Shown here one piece after another: positions 1-13,472 of a stretch of DNA of 64,000 nt. The position numbers and the translations under genes are program-made. Each line of letters begins with the position of its first letter. The stretch's first letter is position 1. The stretch comes from Didymodactylos carnosus (Eukaryota; Rotifera; Eurotatoria; Philodinida; Philodinidae): assembly GCA_905250885.1 (NCBI GenBank), contig CAJNOQ010000128.1:1-64000 (forward strand), given 5' to 3'. Under the pieces are notes generated by a model. It was not told the origin of the DNA, made no database searches, and saw nothing but the letters and a program-made list of their open reading frames with translations.

Positions 1-1
1 A

Positions 2-135
2 AAAAAATATGCTTTCCTTCTCGAGATATTCTAAAAATACTGAAAGTCACGCAAAAAAACCTGTCAAAAAAACTGAGTTTTTCTGCGTGACTTTCAGTAT
101 TTTTAGAATATCTCGAGAAGGAAAGCATATTTTTT
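2..135. repeat. Perfect fold-back (inverted repeat) with 51-bp arms
   Basis: Positions 2-52 and 85-135 are exact reverse complements (51 of 51), separated by a 32-base loop. The arms contain CTCGAGATATTC and GAAAGTCACGC. No transposase lies next to it, so it is either a solo hairpin-type MITE or the end of a larger element running off the left edge. Perfect arms imply a recent origin or conversion between arms. No target-site duplication can be judged because the left flank is missing. Confidence 0.85.
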
Positions 136-3100
136 GAAAAGAAAAAAAACGAACCTGAGACAGGGTTTGAAGCATCTGTGGTAAAATTTTGAGCTCGATC
201 AGACCATTTTATCGAGGGGTCGTAATGTAGCTCGATGGAAACTGGAGTTTTCTAGAAAACCCATAGAAGAACATGTCACAAAATTCTGTGCAAAAATACG
301 TCGATTTTCTTTTTCGATGTTCTATCTCTGTTATAAATTTCACCCCGATCCGATATCGGCGTCTCCGGTTTCCAAGAGAGTCAAAAAAGAGGGGGTATAC
401 CCTTAATTTTAATATAACAAATTTAGAAATTCATCTAATATATTAGAAAATCGTCTTGGTTTTTTATTTTCTATAAGCCTGTCCATACACATTAGCAAGT
501 CTAGAAAATGCTTTAATTTTTGAAAAAATAAAACATCGCCACATCGATACTTTTAGAAATTCTCTTCTTTTTTCTTTTAAAAACTTGTTTTCCAGTTCTA
601 ACTATTTATTCTAAGGACGATTTAAATTTTCATGCAATTCTCAAACTGTTTCTTTTTGAACATACTCATAATCTTCTTTCTTTTAATTCCACTTTATTCG
701 TCGAGGAAATAAAACTAGTATATTGTTGCAAAACTTAAACTAAAACTCTTTTCCGTTTTAACATTCCGTTTCAGTCCTCAATAAAACTTTTTCTATCAGA
801 CACAATGTCAACTAAAATATAAAAAATATTTTCTTTTTTTTCTACAATGATTATTGGCCACAGAATCATCTGAACCAGTTCCGTCGTAGGTAAAAATAAA
901 AAATGACGAAATCAAAAAAAAGAATCACAGAATAGCGAAAAAAGAGTAGACTGAATTTTGTTCGCCTTTTTTCTCTATATTTTTTTCTCTTTCGGTTGCA
1001 TACACAAACAAATAAAATGACACATCATGTCGCCTTTCACAACCCTTTTTTTATTATTATCATCATTAGAAACATCAGATTTATATAAACTGTTTCTATG
1101 AGTAGAACGAACAATAAAAGATTTTAGTTGGGTAAGGTTAACATATGTCAGTTATAAAACACGAACTAAATTAAACTAGATGATTACATTTCTCTGGGTT
1201 AATAGATTTGAGTAATTTCTATGACTCATTATTCATCAGACTTTTTGTCGACGTGGCAGAAAGAATGAAAAATATGAATCATCACTTCAAAACTAACCCG
1301 AGTAAAATAAGCTTAGTTGAGAAAATAAAAAAAAGTGGAATTGAACAGCTGCGTAAGTTTCTCTCCCTTTATAGAATTTGACACTAAAACTAAAATTCGT
1401 ATATAAAAAAAAGGTCGTTATAATTTCGAATACCACCAGTAGTGAGTGCATTGGTAGTTTTTTTATTTTTCAAGAAGATGTTGTAGATTCAAAAGATAAA
1501 AATAAAAAACTTTCCCGAAGTGATCTTTACTTTTCTGCAATACGACTTTTGAAATAGAGAAGATTTAAGAGAGAAGTGAGTATGACTAGCACTGAAAAAT
1601 TCGAATAAGAAAAGACTTTATTTTCACAATTTGTTTCAAAACATTATTTATTTTATTATGAAAAAAATTCCCAAATGCTGTATGCTAACAGTTGGTGCTT
1701 ATTGTTCTATAGAATATACTTAACCACAAAACACGTGTGAGACCTTGAAAAAAAGAGAAAAATCTGTTTAGTAAAAGACGAAAAAAAAAAGACGAACACA
1801 TTTATCACAAGGTTCTCAAGAGCGAAAATATAAATCAAGAATATCACGCATAGATCAGCTATTCTGTTTTAAAAAAAGAAACAGACATTTTATTTATTTT
1901 TAATTTTAAACAATAAGAAAAAACCTTGTGAACTAACTCTACGAAAATGAAGCTGATATGAGAAGATGTCACAGATGTGAATTATGTACGCTCATATTAT
2001 TGAATATCCATACATTTTGTCATTTTTGTCCCTTTTCAAGGTTGCATTAAAATTTATTCAACACTCTACATCTATTTCATATTTAGCTTTAAATACGGAC
2101 GTAGATGCATTATTAATATCGTTTTAATCTTTTTTTCCTTAAAACTGTCCTTAACAAATGGTTTTCTTTTCATTGTGGTTTCGTCCTTTTTCTGTAGCGA
2201 AGGTCAAAAGTAATGTGTTAAATATAGCAAAAGTATTCATTTTATCTGTATGAAAAAAACAGTCTTTTCTAAAAACATGCTGAGAAAGTTCTCTACATTT
2301 AAATATCAGTATTATTTTATATCGAGCTGAATATATTAAAATATGATGGTACGTGGAGGTTACTTCCTTAAACTTCTCGCCGTAAGTTCAACTTTTTATC
2401 TTATTCTTGCTACCCTGATGAATGTACTTATGGATAAATAAGTCATGGTTGAGGTTACAAACCTGATCTTTGTTTGAAGTAAAATATTTTTGCACAGTAC
2501 CTGTTTGTGAACAATACCGTGTTACATATGTACATAAAAAATTTGGAATTAACGAGCAAATTAATGAGATTTTATTTTTTTATTTTGCTGACGTGAAACG
2601 GATACACAATTTGTATATTGATTGTTCTATAAACTATATAGGAACTTGTTTGTTGGTACTAGTTAGATATATAACGCGGTATTCTCCACAAATAGGTACT
2701 GTCCAAATGCTTTATCTTCAAAATTCGTGACATCTCTCGGAACCAAATGTTTCCGATTCCTTTGAGGAAAAGCTAGCAGTAGAAAAAACTATTAGGTGTG
2801 TAATCTTCATCATGAGTCATTCGTAAAAGACCCGTGTATCCGTTGAAAAAAACTCGAAGGTATTTGAAGACGTTATATCCTTCATCTATGCTATTTCTTC
2901 AAATCAAGAAAAAAAGAACAGATATAAAGATTGAGTGATCACTAATTGGTTTATTTTGCCCCAATAGCTATTTGTAAATGAGACTCTATCAAAATCATTT
3001 CACTTTTCACTTATTCAACTGTGATTGTTGCCTAGTTTATTTAGTATAGTACTTGAAAACATGTTTTTTTTGACAAAAATAGGTTTTCACAAGAATAATG

Positions 3101-3359
3101 AGTTTTAACATTTTTATTCGCTCATGATTCTTTTTCGTTCTTTGAGAAATAATAAATGAATAAACATACTTATGCCTGTCCTGTTTGTTGAGATATTTGG
3201 TGAGGAAACTATATAAATATTGGTAATGCATTGCGCAATACAATATTTGTGCAAAATATTCCTCAGCTGCGCCTATGTCATGTAAGATTTCACCTGTTCC
3301 TTTTTTTTCAGTTGTGTCCTCAGTGTCATTTTTTTGGTTACGTTGTCGTTTAAACAAGA
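136..3359. other. Non-genic upstream region
   Basis: AT-rich sequence with many short A and T runs. The part at 136-410 is less AT-rich and has CpG-containing words, resembling the repeat-derived tracts at 38.6-39.5 kb, so it may belong to the element represented by the fold-back at the left edge. ORFs at 2470-2730 (+) and 3037-3375 (-) have no recognisable domain and AT-driven composition. The last few hundred bases presumably hold the promoter and 5' UTR of the bZIP gene; I cannot place a TATA box with confidence. Confidence 0.5.
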
Positions 3360-5942
3360 ATGATGATGAACCCAATTATTTCTGAACTTAATCCAATGGA
3401 TTTTTCTTTATTCGATGAACACGACATATCCGATGATTTATTTGGTGGATTTGATTTACCAGTAGATGATATTCAAAATACAAAATCATTATCTTATAAC
3501 GATGTAATCGATTCTTCAGAACAAGAGACAATGATGAAGATGATGGATGAGATGAGCCCTGGTAACAGCCTTTAAAGTTTTCTATTAAATAATTTTTGTA
3601 GAAAAACATATTTCGATGTTTTTATTACGGATTCAGAATAAAAATAGTATCTTTATTTTTCTTTTAGAATTCAAATCCGATTTTGAGAAACTATTGGAAG
3701 ATTTATCATCAACAACTGCCAATGATCCTTTCTATGATTATTCGTCTTCCATCGATACTACATTTTCATATGCCCAAACAAAATGTGATGTTGGAACCGA
3801 TCCAATGATGTTACCTCAACAATCCGAACAACAAATATCAGTTACTGACGCTAATAGCATGAAACAACTGAACACAATCACTATACCACAATTACCAGCA
3901 CGGACAACAAAAGTTGTTCATTTAAAACGAGCACCAATTACCAAGAAAGCTAAAGTTGTTCAGATACCATCATCAAATAATGGTAACGTTCGTACTTTTC
4001 CTAGTTTTATCCAAATATCGGGTCTGCAGACATCCAAACCAACTATTCTTATTACAACTACACCGCCACAAACAACACAACAAGCAACACTTCCAGCTGG
4101 TTGCTATCAACTTCAATTAGAGAGTAATAATACATTACACACAGGCACAATCATTAATGAAGCAACAACACCCACCACTTTAGCAGAAGAATGTGATGCG
4201 GACGAATCTGAATGTAAGAGAGACTTTATAGATGTGTAAATTTTACGATAATCAATTTTTTTTCTTTTCAGGTTTCGATGGTGACCTTCCCATGACTCCG
4301 TCGACTTCCAGTGAATCAGCTGACGATCGAACAACATCACCTGATACAATGGCGAATGATTGCTCCACCTATGTATCTAGCAATAGTAATCGTCATCATC
4401 CCTACTCATCAGTCAAATCATCACCAACAAATAGTTCATTTGTAACTTCAGCAATGCTAACCGATCTTGGAGTAAGTGGATTATTGTCCCTTCGATCACT
4501 TCTAATTAAATTCCTTTTTTTATTTTAGAAACTGCCTTCATCTGGCCCATTAATTCTGACCGATGAAGAACTAAAACTAATCAAACAAGAAGGTTATCAA
4601 ATACCAACGAAATTACCACTAACAAAAACAGAAGAAAAAATATTAAAAAAAATTCGTCGAAAGATAAAAAATAAAATTTCAGCACAAGAAAGTCGTCGTA
4701 AGAAAAAAGAATATGTCGATACTTTAGAAAGACAAATAGCAAAATATATGGATGAAAATGGCACTTTAAAAGACAAATTAACAAACATGGAAAAAAATCA
4801 TCGGTAAGATGAATGTCGATAAGATCAGATAATGCTTAATAATCTCTAATTTCTTCATGTTTAGATCATTATTACAAGAACTACAATCTCTCAGATCAAT
4901 AGTGGGCAAAGGTTCAACAGCTACAGGAACTGTTTTAATGGTAAGTCTATTTAACGTTGAAGATTTTCTATACTAGATGATCTGAAAATTTAAATAACTA
5001 CACTTATATTTCTTTCAATCTAGGTGTTAGTTTTATTTTTTGCTGTTCTTTTTGGTATTTGGTCTCCTATTGCAACTAAACAAGAGGATTTTATGCGTTC
5101 GTCACCATCAAATGCTCTCTCAGCACCAACGAATCAAGATAGATCTAATAGCAATAGTCTTGTCTCGCGAACTACAACAAAATTATTAGATCGTCAAGAC
5201 ATTAAACAAGAACCATCATCAGCGGCATTTTCACCCTATGCTACGAGTTATAAATCACGTGTTTTATTATCCGTTTTTGATGAACAACAACGACAGGATG
5301 ATGATAAAAATTATGGTCCATATTTACCAAATAAATATAAATCTAGTTCAAATGTTAAACAGCAACATGCACGAGTTCATACATACTCAAATACGTTAGA
5401 GAAATATATGAATAAAAATTTAAAAACAGAAAATGTATTTAAAGATGATAGTGGCATATTGAATCAAGGTATGTAGTTGAATACTTAATCAATGAGACTT
5501 GATCATGAAAACACTTAAGATAGAATCCTAGAACAAATTCGCTGAACATATTGATTCTTTTTTTACAGCTATTTTTTTTGGTATTGTGTAAATAAATACT
5601 TACTAACACATGTAATTTGATTTGCTTTTAGCCTATCCTAAAATTTGCAATGAAAACTCATCATGTCTAAAACGTCCATTAGCACCGATACATGAGCCAT
5701 CTGTTGTTTTAACAGATAGTAAAAAAATTAAATTTGATACTGCAGTTCGTCCAAATTATACATCAAATTATCGAATTAATGAAAAAGTTGTTGTTATCGA
5801 TTTATCTGATCAAATGGATACATTAATTGGTCATAACGGCACTACACTTCATGGTGATGTTAAACCATTAAAAATTATACGTGTTGAACGAACAACACCG
5901 TCCAATACAAATGATACATTAAAGAATAATAATATCGTGTAA
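3360..5942 (+). CDS. CREB3: CREB3/OASIS-family ER-anchored bZIP transcription factor
   Basis: Seven exons: 3360-3561, 3668-4213, 4272-4471, 4529-4803, 4865-4940, 5024-5468, 5632-5942; phases agree and give 684 aa. Residues 1-310 are an acidic and Ser/Thr/Gln-rich activation region. Exon 4 carries the family signature [22 protein letters not shown], then the basic region ([19 protein letters not shown], about 359-377) and a leucine zipper. Exon 6 opens with a hydrophobic segment, [13 protein letters not shown] (about 434-446), a single membrane anchor, followed by a lumenal tail. SRVLL in that tail (RVLL 512-515) fits the site-1 protease RxxL motif found at the matching place in CREB3L1/L2. 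By family knowledge the protein sits in the ER, is cleaved in the Golgi and releases a nuclear bZIP fragment. Start: the first of three tandem ATGs, preceded by an in-frame TAA. Longer than the roughly 520-aa vertebrate CREB3L1/L2. Confidence 0.9.
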
Positions 5943-6947
5943 TGTGAGAAAGTTTGATTTCATTTTGTGTTAAATGTTTTGTAATCAAGAAAAACATTTT
6001 ATTCCTATGTTTGCGTTACACGCCAAAAAACAAATACATATTTATGACGACACATGAGCATTTCGTATGATGCATATGAGTTTGAAACCCGATTATTTAT
6101 TTGCTCGGAGAGCGAATTACTTAGCTTTTTTTTTGTCGAGCTTTTTTCATTATTTCACAGTGTTTTTCGTTGTTTGTGCTGGGATAAACATATATATATG
6201 TTTGAAAATCTCTATTTTCTATCTATTTCATTGTTTACGTACCTATTATCATGTATTTATTACTTATTCTATTTAACAGTTTGCTTATTGTTGTTTATTT
6301 TAAACATATTGTTGTTTTGTTTTGTTTTATTTTAGACACTATACATATTTATGTATAATGCTTTTCATTGTACAACCACCAAAGCGAAAGGAATCTTTTG
6401 CTGTCTTCATTTACAGGAGGCTATTCGAAAATTTCTCTATATTCTTATAATTGAACGACAACTGTTGTCCTTCTAAAGACTTCATTATAAGCTGAAATTA
6501 TAAACAAAGTGCGGTTATGAAACATGAATAGCCGGCAGTATTAAATTGTCAAGTGTAAGTATTTTATCCTGTATGAACTCTTCTATATCCAAAAATGTTT
6601 TAAGAAAGTAAAGTAGACGAGAGATCTAAATGAAACATCAGTCTCAGAAAAAATCAAAGTATCGTAAAATTCTTTTAGCGCATATATTTCTTGTCTTCCG
6701 AAGAGTTTTATCAGTACCCAATCAGTGTTCGAGAATTTATCCACATTAATTTTCTCGCTTTTATTTTATCTATTTAAATACGATATACATCTCTACTATA
6801 CACTCAAAGAAGTAAAATCTAGCCGCACACATACAAACATACGGACACAACAATAGAATTGATTAAAATATCAAGAAAGTTTCTTTTCTTTTCATAAATG
6901 TGAATAATAAAGATCTTCTTGACCCAAAATATATCGCTAGTCGATAT
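5943..6947. other. Convergent intergenic region (3' ends of CREB3-like and H3.3 genes)
   Basis: About 1 kb separating two genes that meet tail to tail, so it should contain both 3' UTRs and poly(A) sites. It is T-rich at 6110-6350, which gives spurious hydrophobic ORFs on the + strand. I see no coding signal and no repeat. Confidence 0.6.
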
Positions 6948-7555
<608 letters not shown>

Positions 7556-10500
7556 CTCTCTGTTTGTCGGATAATCAAGTTTTTATGCACTAAATAGAAA
7601 AATTCAATTAGAATAGATAAGTCAAAATCAGAGGAAAAAAGTCCTTTACAGTGCACGACTTTTAAAATGAATATGTTGTAACAACTATTGCGAGAAAATC
7701 ATGCTATAAAAAATCCTATATTGTGGAAAATATCCATCTGTGACATAATGAACCATATAGAAAGAATAAGATCGCCAAAGCAACATCGTTTTTTGCAGAT
7801 GTTGGCTAAGATACACAAAAGATTACACAAATTTATTAACTAAGTATTTAGAATGTTTTGGAACGACTCACGCTAGATGTCATTTTCCTCAAAATGAGAT
7901 CTTGTAGACAATTTTATTCTTCTTTACGACAACTCTATTAATTAGCTTGCAGACATAAATTCATTTTAATCTCTGAAAATCATTCAGAATTGACAGTGAA
8001 TAGACATAAAAACAACTTTAAATAGACGTGGATGGGGGATGCGCATCCTCCCGTTATTTGCTGTCCTGCCTTTATATCAGACTCTTTACAAGAAGTTAGT
8101 TTTTTTCATAAGATGTAGAAGCAAAGAATTTTTTTCAAATTCATGCGGTGATAAGAGAGAATTAAAATCAGAAATCTAACCATACCACCGGAACAAAGAA
8201 AAGAAAATTGGTTTTGAATTGCTGAAAAGTGTTTTTTCGCATCCAACACATTCGATAACCCCGAAGATTTTCTATTTTTTTGGCGAGGGATACTTCCAAA
8301 AGTTCAGATGAAATTTTGAAACAAAATGACGCAAAAAAATTTTTTTTGCAAAAGATTTTTTACACCAAGAACTTGGTGGTTGTTTTCATTTTTTCCAGAA
8401 TGTAAGCGAGATAGTATACATTGTAAACCGAAACGTGATGGATAGAGAAGAGGTACGGTAGGGAATATAAATGAATTTCTAGAACATTTCACAGGTAAAA
8501 CAAATTGTATGAAGTATGAACAAGTTGCTAGATACAACTAGATACAAACAAGTGGGTACAACTAGATTGAATTTTATACATTTCGTAGTATTCTGTATTT
8601 TTTAGAAGAAAACGTGAAGATAGTCACATAGAACTCTATATGTAGGTTACTCTTGAATTTTATGTTTCATGTATTTTAGATTTTTTAAGTAAAAATTTCT
8701 GAAATATAGAATCTGACATCATGAACACTTTCTTTGACTTCACTATGAATATTATATATTAATGTATGTTAAACATTTCAACAAACATGCATCTCATAAA
8801 AGCAATTCAAAAAGATTCATTCTATACTGTTCATGTGAATCTTTCTTTGCATACATTTATTACATATTACATGTGAACCCAGTTAAAAAATAAGTGTTAT
8901 CTTAACTTTGTTTTATTTAAGAAAACATTAGCCGAGAACAAATCGAAAATGACTATACTAAGTTATGTAATAAGCTTCTCAATTTTGTCAAATCTAATTG
9001 ACATCTATCGTTAATTTAAGATTGTAATTTCTTTGACTGGCCGCCATAGATATTTTTTTTTTGCCTCGTTTGGTCGTCATTCTAACTCATTATAAAAAAA
9101 ATAAAGTTTTTCTTTTCTTTCGACGACTTTATTTTTCTCTAAGCTTAATGTGTCTATATTGTACCCATAGCTATGAGGTTTCTCTTTTTCTTTCTTAATT
9201 CTAAATGAATTTTTTTTTCTTTTCTTCATCGCAGTCTCCCCACGAAGAAAAAATTCCTTTTCTATTATTATATTCATCGTTAGAGTAAGCTTGCGCGAGA
9301 CTCGCACCCCAAAATCGCTTTAAATCGTTTTAATCGCTGCTTAAAACCACTGCTTAAGCATTTAAAAAGAATTTCTGATATTATTACTCCTGCGAAAATC
9401 TCTCGTATAGATAATTTTAATAATGAATGGAAACTAAAAGTCAATCAACACAGGAGTTTGTATAGTACTTAGGCGTAAATACCAGAATCTAGAACTTGTC
9501 TAACAACCCAAACACATCTACAGATGTGATCATAAATTTCCGTACTTTGTCAGTGACCTAGGATTTTTTCTTTTAAAGCCAAGCTCGATTTTATTGAAGT
9601 GTAAAATGAAAGGTAAATAAGAATGTGTTATTCGGTGATGTAAATGAGAAGGGGCAGACCAATCCTCAGGTTTATATTTACTTACAAATCTTTATTTGGG
9701 GATAGATGATGGAAGATAACACTCTGTAACTCTTGTAGCTTTCGAATATTGCTTTTAAAATTTTCTTTTCGAACAAAACGTTCAGGTAAAAAGTTCTAAG
9801 AACTTAAAAAAGTGGTTTAGTTTACTTACAATGTGTCTATTGCAATATGATGGAGTTGCTTTCTGTTCTTTTTTCAAAGTAAAAATTGTAGAGCACGTCT
9901 ATTCGACAATGGGTAATGTGAGAGAATGAGCGTTATTGGTCGCAAACATAGAGTATATATATAGATTGTCTAACTTCTTCTACTTATACCCTTATACTTA
10001 CTTACTACAGTCGACAACGTGAGTGTAACTATTTAGGAGGCAACGCATTTGGGAGCTGAATCCACGTTTATTTCATTGGCTGTTGTATTTTTTTAAGTCC
10101 AATAAGATAATGATGTCAATGCTGGATTTGGAAAGGTCAGATATGTATTTTGAATTTGCGTTGCCGTCGCTATTATTCATGCCGCTGTGTATCCGTTAGA
10201 CAAGATTACAAGAGAAAGTTCGAGAAAAACAAAAAATAATCAATATTATGGATATAAAGTTAGCTGTAAATTCTTATTTGGCAGCTCTATAGATGCCATT
10301 GACATCTGTCACTTATATCCGAATTATGGCGTATGGAAAGGTAAAATGAAAGGAAAGAAAAAAAACCCGTCGACGATAAAGGAAAATATTGGGAAAGTGG
10401 AGTGGCGAAGATGGAGAAAAATGAATGACAGGAACCAGAAAATCCAGTTTTAGGAGAACGAAAGAGGAACATTGTTTACCATAATTCTGAAATAGACAAA

Positions 10501-11543
10501 TATGATTAGAAATCACGAAAATAGTGAATAATAGCATATATAACTTCACAGAGATTGTTAGAAGCATTTACACTGAAACAACATAACAAGAAAAAATGCA
10601 CATACAGAACGAAGAAAACAAAAGAGAAGAAACGAATAAATATATGAAAAACAAATAATAGAAGAAAAAATCCATGTCGCGTATAAGTTATATATCTTAA
10701 TTATTCTTTTATTTTTAAAGAATAAAATAATTAACAAAAAATAAATGAATCAGTATCAATATTATTGATAACGAAAATAGAAAGAGAACAAACCGCCTAC
10801 ATACGCCATCTATTCAGTTTACTTAAACAAGATGTGTAACAATGACATCTATACACTAAATAAAGTCAGTAGAAATAAACAATTGATTATATTTTATTAA
10901 AGGCTGAATGAATTTAGATTTTTTTTGTGAGCATTTTTCTTTTGTAAGAACACAACTTAGTTTTTATTGATTGTTGAAATAAATGTACCTTAGACAACAA
11001 TTGCACAAGTAACATTCAAAATTGAAAATTCTGTTTTTCCCCAAACTAGATTGAGATTTTAAGAATAGAAGGAAGAGAAACTGTTTACTCCAGTACAATA
11101 CGCCGTTCGAAGGTAAATGTATCAAACAAGGCCATATTTTTATATAGCAAGGTTGTTATAATCGATAGGAAAAACCTTGATTATACTACTGAAGAATTGT
11201 TTGCATTGTGTGCGATTATTTTAATAGCTCACGACCTCTCATATCCAACGTAAATTTTGCAATGCATTATCTCAAATTTTTGTTTTTCATATTCCTCTAT
11301 ACAATGACCTTGAGGCTATATTTTGATTACTCAATATTAGATTAACAGCTAGATACGTACCTCCTACGTTTGTTCTAGTGTTGTCCACAATAAAATGTAA
11401 TAAAAAGAACTAAATACATCAAGTTTTTTCAAACTGATCATTTAAAGTACGTTTGCTATAAACGGTTTGATTATAAAAAAACTAAAAAACATTGTTATTG
11501 ATAAATTTTGAGACTATCATAGAAAATGTCTAGAATAACAGCA
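7556..11543. other. Gene-free AT-rich region
   Basis: Four kilobases upstream of the H3.3 start with no recognisable gene. The first few hundred bases should include the H3.3 promoter. Small ORFs at 8304-8537 (-), 9077-9307 (-) and 10187-10453 (+) show no domain, no splice-consistent neighbours and A/T-driven residues. Nothing else is supported. Confidence 0.5.
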
Positions 11544-11800
11544 TCCCAGGTCAAAAGATCAGATCAAGATCTTATAAAATCTTACGGAAAATCATAGGAA
11601 CGGATCCATCTTATAAAATCTTATAAAATTCATACAAGAATCTTACGAAATCTGATGAAATCTTACTATAAGATCTTATATCAAGAATCAGTTTCTATGT
11701 TTCTTACCGAATCTTACAAATTCTTATACGAATCTTATGAAATCAGACGGAATCGTACAAGAATCTTATAAGATCTTACAGCAAGATTTTTTGACCTGGA
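11544..11800. repeat. Short TIR element with internal AATCTTA-rich degenerate repeats
   Basis: The ends are inverted: CCCAGGTCAAAAGATC at 11545 and GATTTTTTGACCTGG ending near 11798. Between them, variants of AATCTTA(T/C)(A/G)A recur at least a dozen times in both orientations (ATCTTATAAAATC, GAATCTTACAAATTC, CTTATAAGATCTTA), so the unit can fold extensively. No ORF. No clear target duplication in the flanks. Best described as a non-autonomous MITE-like element. Confidence 0.6.
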
Positions 11801-12042
11801 ATACTCTATTGTTTTTAAAAAAAAGGATCAAAGGAAAAACGGACGATTATTAAGTAAAGGTATCAATTCCAGTTTAGCCAAGAAACTATAGCTGTTCAAA
11901 TTTTATTCCAGATTTTGTCCACAGAAAGAGCTGTTATTTAATCAATGCTGAAAATTTGTGAATAGTACATCTGCAAATGGTCTAGTTTCTCAAAGTTACC
12001 GTACAAGCGGAATGAATGTATTCAATAGTAAATTTTCATATT

Positions 12043-13472
12043 GGCACCCCCCTCAAACTATGTCAGTTCGAAGAGGACATCTGATTACATATATCCTTCA
12101 GTTTTTTCGATGAACTGATAACTATTTACAGAGTTATTAATTAACTAATTCCAAATTTTAATTAAAATTTCAATTTCAATGGTGGCATAAAATAATTCAT
12201 TATATTTTATTGGAATGTCCGATCAACATCGCGGTAGAGTTATTTTGGTTGTATATAATCATGTTTGACAATCATGGAATAAGTAGAACGGAATTTCAAC
12301 AAAAAATTTTGAACAGAAGTTAAATGAATATTAAAGAATTTTGAATTTTAAAATTTTTTAATTAGTAATTTTTTAAAGTTTTTGTCATTACAAAAGAAAA
12401 ACTATGCCGCTTATTCCACGTAGAATCTCACAGGGAACAACTTTTATTGCAACAGTTTTTATGAGATATGCTTTGCGTAGTTAGAATCCGTTGCAAGGTT
12501 TTGGAGTGCGTATTCTTGCAACAAGGGCTTCCGAAACCCCCAGCAGTTATTGTCACAATCAATAAGTTTTAATTATAATATAGTGGCTAGATAGTTCAAA
12601 GTGGTCTCTACAATTCTGCGCAAGACCGACCTCTCCATCTGTTGTGGTTCTGAAATGGCAGGCATTTACCCGACGAAACGATAACGAATTACAGGTGACT
12701 CAGGAAAATGCCTACCATTTGAGAACCACAACAGATAGAGAGGTCGGCCTTGCGTAGAATTGTAGAGACTACTTTGGACTATCTAGCCACTATGTTTTAA
12801 TTAAAAATGGTTCAGAATCTGGCAACCTCATCGCTTTTTATCAGTCAGGTACCCCACCTGAACAACCGAGATTTTTTGTGAACAATATATGTGACGAAAG
12901 AGTAAAGCCTTCTCTATAAAGTACTGAAAACCCGAACTCTCTTTTTCTTTTCGTTCTCGAGTTATCCAAAAAATCCATGGCAGCTCTATACAGAAATCCA
13001 CAGTAGAAACTGCGTTTACCTAAAACCGAGTATAAATAACTGTTTATCGGTAAAATTTTGAAAAGACAAATACATAGATTTCTAGCGCCTAGAAATCTTT
13101 CTCGAATGACGTATTACTTTATCGTTTCCAATAAACTGTTAATTTGCAAATAAAAGTGTAAGGCACCAGAATGATAGTAATTAGTATTCATTAACATTGA
13201 TTAATTATAAATTATTATCTTAAAAAACATTTTTCATTACACCATAACAACAGACCATTGGCTGTCAAGCAATACATGAATGACTTTTCTAGGCTTATTT
13301 TTCACTGAGCTACAAGTTTTTAAAATGGGAACTAGGGCCTTAAATTTTAATCAAAATTTAGACTTAAGTAATTAATAACTCTGTGAATAGTAACCAGTTC
13401 ATCGAAAAAACTGAAGGATATATGAGGATCTAATCAGGTGTCCTCTTCAAATTGATATAGTTTGAGGGCACA
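12043..13472. mobile_element. Non-autonomous DNA element with TIRs of about 130 bp
   Basis: The sequence at about 12043-12178 recurs inverted at about 13341-13472; shared stretches include CTCAAACTAT, GAAGAGGACA and TTCAGTTTTTTCGATGAACTG minus its last base. The arms differ by scattered substitutions and a short indel, so the copy is old. The 1.4-kb unit has no transposase ORF. The interior contains a separate mariner-type MITE (12583-12790), showing sequential insertion. The superfamily is not determined: I see no clean target duplication. Confidence 0.7.
12583..12790. mobile_element. Palindromic mariner/Tc1-type MITE nested in a larger TIR element
   Basis: A 208-bp unit beginning GTGGCTAGATAGTTC and ending with its complement, flanked on both sides by TA (12581-12582 and 12791-12792), the duplication expected of Tc1/mariner. 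The inverted arms run roughly 85-90 bp each (GGTCTCTACAATTCT and ACCACAACAGAT visible in the right arm) around a short loop. No coding capacity. Confidence 0.75.

Noticed and set aside
3037-3375. 112-codon frame on the minus strand next to the bZIP gene
   Set aside because: It overlaps the 5' UTR and first codons of the CREB3-like gene on the opposite strand and shows no domain; no introns or neighbours support it.
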